A DNA stretch of 46,048 nt from Hyphomicrobiales bacterium (GTDB taxonomy: Bacteria; Pseudomonadota; Alphaproteobacteria; Rhizobiales; OSC116): contig NVUH01000020.1 in the NCBI GenBank assembly GCA_002401855.1, positions 1 to 46,048 on the forward strand, in the 5' to 3' direction. The position numbers were made by a program, and so were the translations under genes. Below, one piece after another: positions 44,215 through 46,048 of the stretch; positions within the stretch are counted from its first letter, which is position 1; the number at the start of each line of letters is the position of its first letter. Under the pieces are notes generated by a model. It made no database searches. It was not told the DNA's origin and saw only the letters and a program-made list of their open reading frames with translations.

Positions 44215-45090
44215 ATGCAAAATAGGCCTGTGCGTTCAGTGCTTTATATGCCTGCCTCTAACGAGAGGGCTTTAGCTAAGGCAGAAACCCTGCCTGCTGA
44301 TGCCTTGATTTTGGATTTAGAAGATGCCACTGCGGTTTCGCAAAAGGACAATGCGCGGGCTCTGTTGAAGGCAAAATTGAAAAAAAAGCCTTATGGCCAA
44401 AAATTGGTTATTATACGGGTTAATTCTCGATGTTCAGATTGGTATGACGATGATTTGCGCATGGCGGTTGCAGCCAAGGCAGATGTGATATTGGTGCCCA
44501 AAGTTGATAATGCATCGGATGTGAGCGACATTCTGCGCGATATAGATGCGCTGAATGCATCCAAGAAAATGCAATTATGGGTGATGATTGAAACCCCGAT
44601 GGCACTGATTAATTTATATGAGATTGCGGCTTTAGGGCCTGTGTCACGCTTGGGTGGTTTGGTGCTGGGTACTAATGATTTGGCCAAAGAAATGAACATT
44701 CCGTTGCCGAGTGCAGAACGGCCTGATCGGATCGGTTTTCTTACCTATTTTTCCAATTGTATTTTGGCTGCACGGGCTTATGGCTTGGTGGTTTTGGATG
44801 GGGTGTTTAACGATTTTAATGATGCGGCAGGGCTTGAATTTGAAGCTCTGCAAGCTAAGCAATTAGGCTTTGATGGCAAAACGTTGATTCATCCTAAGCA
44901 GATTGATAAAGTGAATGATGTTTTTGCCGCCAGTGCTGAAGAGCTTGCTATGGCGCAAAAGATTATTGATGCGTTTGCTTTGCCCGAAAACGCAGATTTA
45001 GGCGCAATCACTATTGATGGTAAAATGATCGAACGCTTACATGTCGATATGGCAAAGGCCATGCTTGAAAAAGCCAAATATTATGGGTGA
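44215..45090 (+). CDS. HpcH/HpaI-CitE-family CoA-ester lyase
   Basis: A 291-residue TIM-barrel lyase resembling malyl-CoA/citramalyl-CoA lyases and CitE. The signatures are SVLYMPASNERALAKAETLPADALILDLEDATA (with the divalent-cation acid), WVMIETPMALINLYEIAAL, GGLVLGTNDLAKEM and GFDGKTLIHPKQIDKVNDVFA. Reaction direction and substrate cannot be fixed from sequence. It follows bioB by 24 bases and is overlapped by GNAT at its end. Confidence 0.88.
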   Translation: MQNRPVRSVLYMPASNERALAKAETLPADALILDLEDATAVSQKDNARALLKAKLKKKPYGQKLVIIRVNSRCSDWYDDDLRMAVAAKADVILVPKVDNASDVSDILRDIDALNASKKMQLWVMIETPMALINLYEIAALGPVSRLGGLVLGTNDLAKEMNIPLPSAERPDRIGFLTYFSNCILAARAYGLVVLDGVFNDFNDAAGLEFEALQAKQLGFDGKTLIHPKQIDKVNDVFAASAEELAMAQKIIDAFALPENADLGAITIDGKMIERLHVDMAKAMLEKAKYYG

Positions 45091-45559
45091 CGAAATTCAG
45101 ATTCGGCAATTTCGAAATGAAGATGCTGAAGCTGCGGCGCAGATTTTTTATGATGCCGTGCATATTGGTGCAACTGAATTTTATGATGAGGCGCAGCGCA
45201 GCGCTTGGGCGGTGGAAGTGCCCAATTCAGATGCTTGGCGCGATCGATTGAACGCGCAAATAACATTTGTGGCAACCTCTGATAAGCAGCTTGTCGGCTA
45301 TATGACGCTTGCCGATGACGGTTATATAGATTTAGCTTTTGTGCGGCCAGACAGAATCGGCACAGGTGTTGCCAAGGCATTATATAATGCGGTTGAAACC
45401 AAGGCGATTGAGTTTGGTGCCTCACGCTTATATTCCGAAGCCAGTTTTTTGGCCAAACGGTTTTTCGAGCGGCAAGGCTGGTCGGTTCTTAAGCAACAAA
45501 CTATCGAACGGCACGGTATAAAACTTACTAATTTTGTGATGGAAAAGCAGTTGGGATGA
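45083..45559 (+). CDS. GNAT family N-acetyltransferase
   Basis: A 158-residue acetyltransferase whose ATG (45083) overlaps the CitE-like gene by eight bases. Motif A reads IDLAFVRPDRIGTGVAKALYNAVETKAIEFGASRLYSEAS, with the C-terminal FFERQGWSVLKQQ as in YafP/RimI-like proteins. The substrate is unknown. A repeat copy (R9a) begins about 12 bases past the stop. Confidence 0.88.
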   Translation: MGDEIQIRQFRNEDAEAAAQIFYDAVHIGATEFYDEAQRSAWAVEVPNSDAWRDRLNAQITFVATSDKQLVGYMTLADDGYIDLAFVRPDRIGTGVAKALYNAVETKAIEFGASRLYSEASFLAKRFFERQGWSVLKQQTIERHGIKLTNFVMEKQLG

Positions 45560-45571
45560 GGCTGAATTTAC

Positions 45572-45769
45572 AGCAAATGCTGAGTTTCCGTATGCGCTTC
45601 GTTTCCACAATTCCCATACATTTCAGTGAGCGCGACAGCGGCCATTCGAAGCCGCTGCCGACGAACGCGCGGTCGGCTAGTAAGCCCAACTTGTTTGGGA
45701 TTACGCACGCAAGTGCTAACAGAGAGCGTAAGCGAACGTATAAATGCAGACTTCCAGAGCTTAGGCAGG
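45572..45769 (+). repeat. Dispersed structured repeat, copy R9a (forward)
   Basis: The cleanest long-form copy: GCAAATGCTGAGTTTCC, TTTCCACAATTCCCATACAT, TTCAGTGAGCGCG, hairpin CAGCGGC/GCCGCTG, CGACGAACGCGCGGTCGGCT, hairpin TAAGCCCAA/TTGGGATTA, GCACGCAAGTGCTAACAGAG, hairpin GCGTAAGC, GAACGTATAAATGCAGACTT, CCAGAGC. Nothing else is recognised in the non-coding stretch 45560-45954 apart from this and R9b; about 100 unassigned bases separate them. Confidence 0.88.
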
Positions 45770-45868
45770 ACGCTGCCCAATGATGGCCGAAAAGTTGTGA
45801 TGTGGAAAGTTTGCACAGGATTCGCAACGGATGAGCTAGCGGTTGAAGCTGCAAAGCCATAAGAAAGT

Positions 45869-45959
45869 TAGCTGTACTGCTTATACTCGGGTACTTCATT
45901 TATACGCATGCCTTTCGGCATGCTGTTGACACTTGCGTGCGTTCGCTGCGCTCTCTAGC
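45869..45959 (-). repeat. Dispersed structured repeat, copy R9b (interrupted by IS copy B)
   Basis: On the minus strand: GCTAGAGAGCGCAGCGAACG, CACGCAAGTGTCAACAG, hairpin GCATGCC-gaaa-GGCATGC, GTATAAATGAAG, ACCCGAG, AAGCAGTACAGCTAAC. It belongs to the same tail subfamily as R3. The left arm is beyond the IS insertion. TCTAGC (45954-45959), the complement of GCTAGA, is the target duplication. Confidence 0.83.
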
Positions 45960-46048
45960 TGTGGATAGTCAATAGGTTGTTCCTGTTTAAATCAACTTTA
46001 GAGATAGGTGTTTTGTCATTAATACCCCCGTGAGGTCTATGCCAATTG
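45955..46048 (-). CDS. IS481-family transposase, C-terminal part (copy B)
   Basis: The last ~31 codons of the same transposase as in copy A (NWHRPHGGINDKTPISKVDL through TIHS), encoded on the minus strand. As in copy A, the stop TAG lies in the target duplication rather than in the element. Truncated by the window edge; intactness unknown. Confidence 0.9.
   Translation of the reverse strand, partial: NWHRPHGGINDKTPISKVDLNRNNLLTIHS
45960..46048 (-). mobile_element. IS481-type insertion sequence, copy B (right end only)
   Basis: These 89 bases are the reverse complement of 26312-26400 without a single difference, including the TGTG end. The insertion is at GCTAGA within a repeat copy, in the same orientation relative to the repeat as copy A. 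The rest of the element lies past the edge. Confidence 0.93.

Noticed and set aside
1..46048. tRNA, rRNA or other standard RNA genes
   Set aside because: No cloverleaf-like stretch with conserved T-loop or rRNA signature was noticed in any gap; only a by-eye check, so a covariance scan could still find one.

Overview
The window reads as chromosomal DNA of an alphaproteobacterium, probably a marine Rhizobiales-like lineage of modest GC. This rests on the atpH-atpA start next to priA/xerC, the sdhCDAB order, NnrU, a TakP-type TRAP transporter, an ECF42-DGPF pair and a complete queCDEF set. No taxonomy search was possible. Nearly all space is filled by tightly packed, recognisable genes.

Layout. 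1-5400: the start of atpA, atpH, a TauE/SafE exporter with two GFA-fold proteins, a large inverted repeat, and priA. 5500-9600: xerC, an EamA transporter, an aldo/keto reductase and ferrochelatase. 9680-16620: a TRAP operon (dctP, then dctQM behind an internal terminator), a divergent Cache-domain histidine kinase/NarL regulator pair that probably controls it, and a cation/proton antiporter. 16680-19480: ccdA with a secreted thioredoxin-fold partner, nudC and a GST. 19550-21070: an NnrU protein and a DUF1203 gene enclosed by inverted repeat copies. 21070-25030: GNAT and sdhCDAB. 25350-26400: a complete IS481-type insertion sequence sitting inside a repeat copy. 26475-31240: acyl-CoA synthetase, TfoX_N/EVE pair, and a VOC/ECF42/DGPF cluster. 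31767-34033: queCDEF (preQ1 synthesis from GTP). 34247-45560: leuB, phytase-like esterase, LysR, two unrecognised genes, asd, TPMT/MerR divergon, DUF2892 pair, a shortened PdxY-like kinase, bioB, a CitE-like lyase and GNAT. The window ends inside a second copy of the same insertion sequence.

Most unusual content. (1) About ten copies of one structured intergenic repeat (roughly 130-230 bp), often as head-to-head inverted pairs and often starting within a few bases of a stop codon. Variable hairpins keep their pairing while changing sequence, and some linkers are nearly constant. (2) Two IS copies, identical over the 89 bases visible, both inserted at GCTAGA in the repeat's core; an unoccupied copy of that site also lies in the window. 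The transposase stop codon is supplied by the duplicated target. (3) The plus strand is C-rich up to about 25 kb and G-rich afterwards whichever way genes point. The switch falls at the repeat/IS junction, which suggests a replication origin, an inversion endpoint or an assembly join. (4) A MerR-type promoter with a 19-bp spacer drives a TPMT-family gene.
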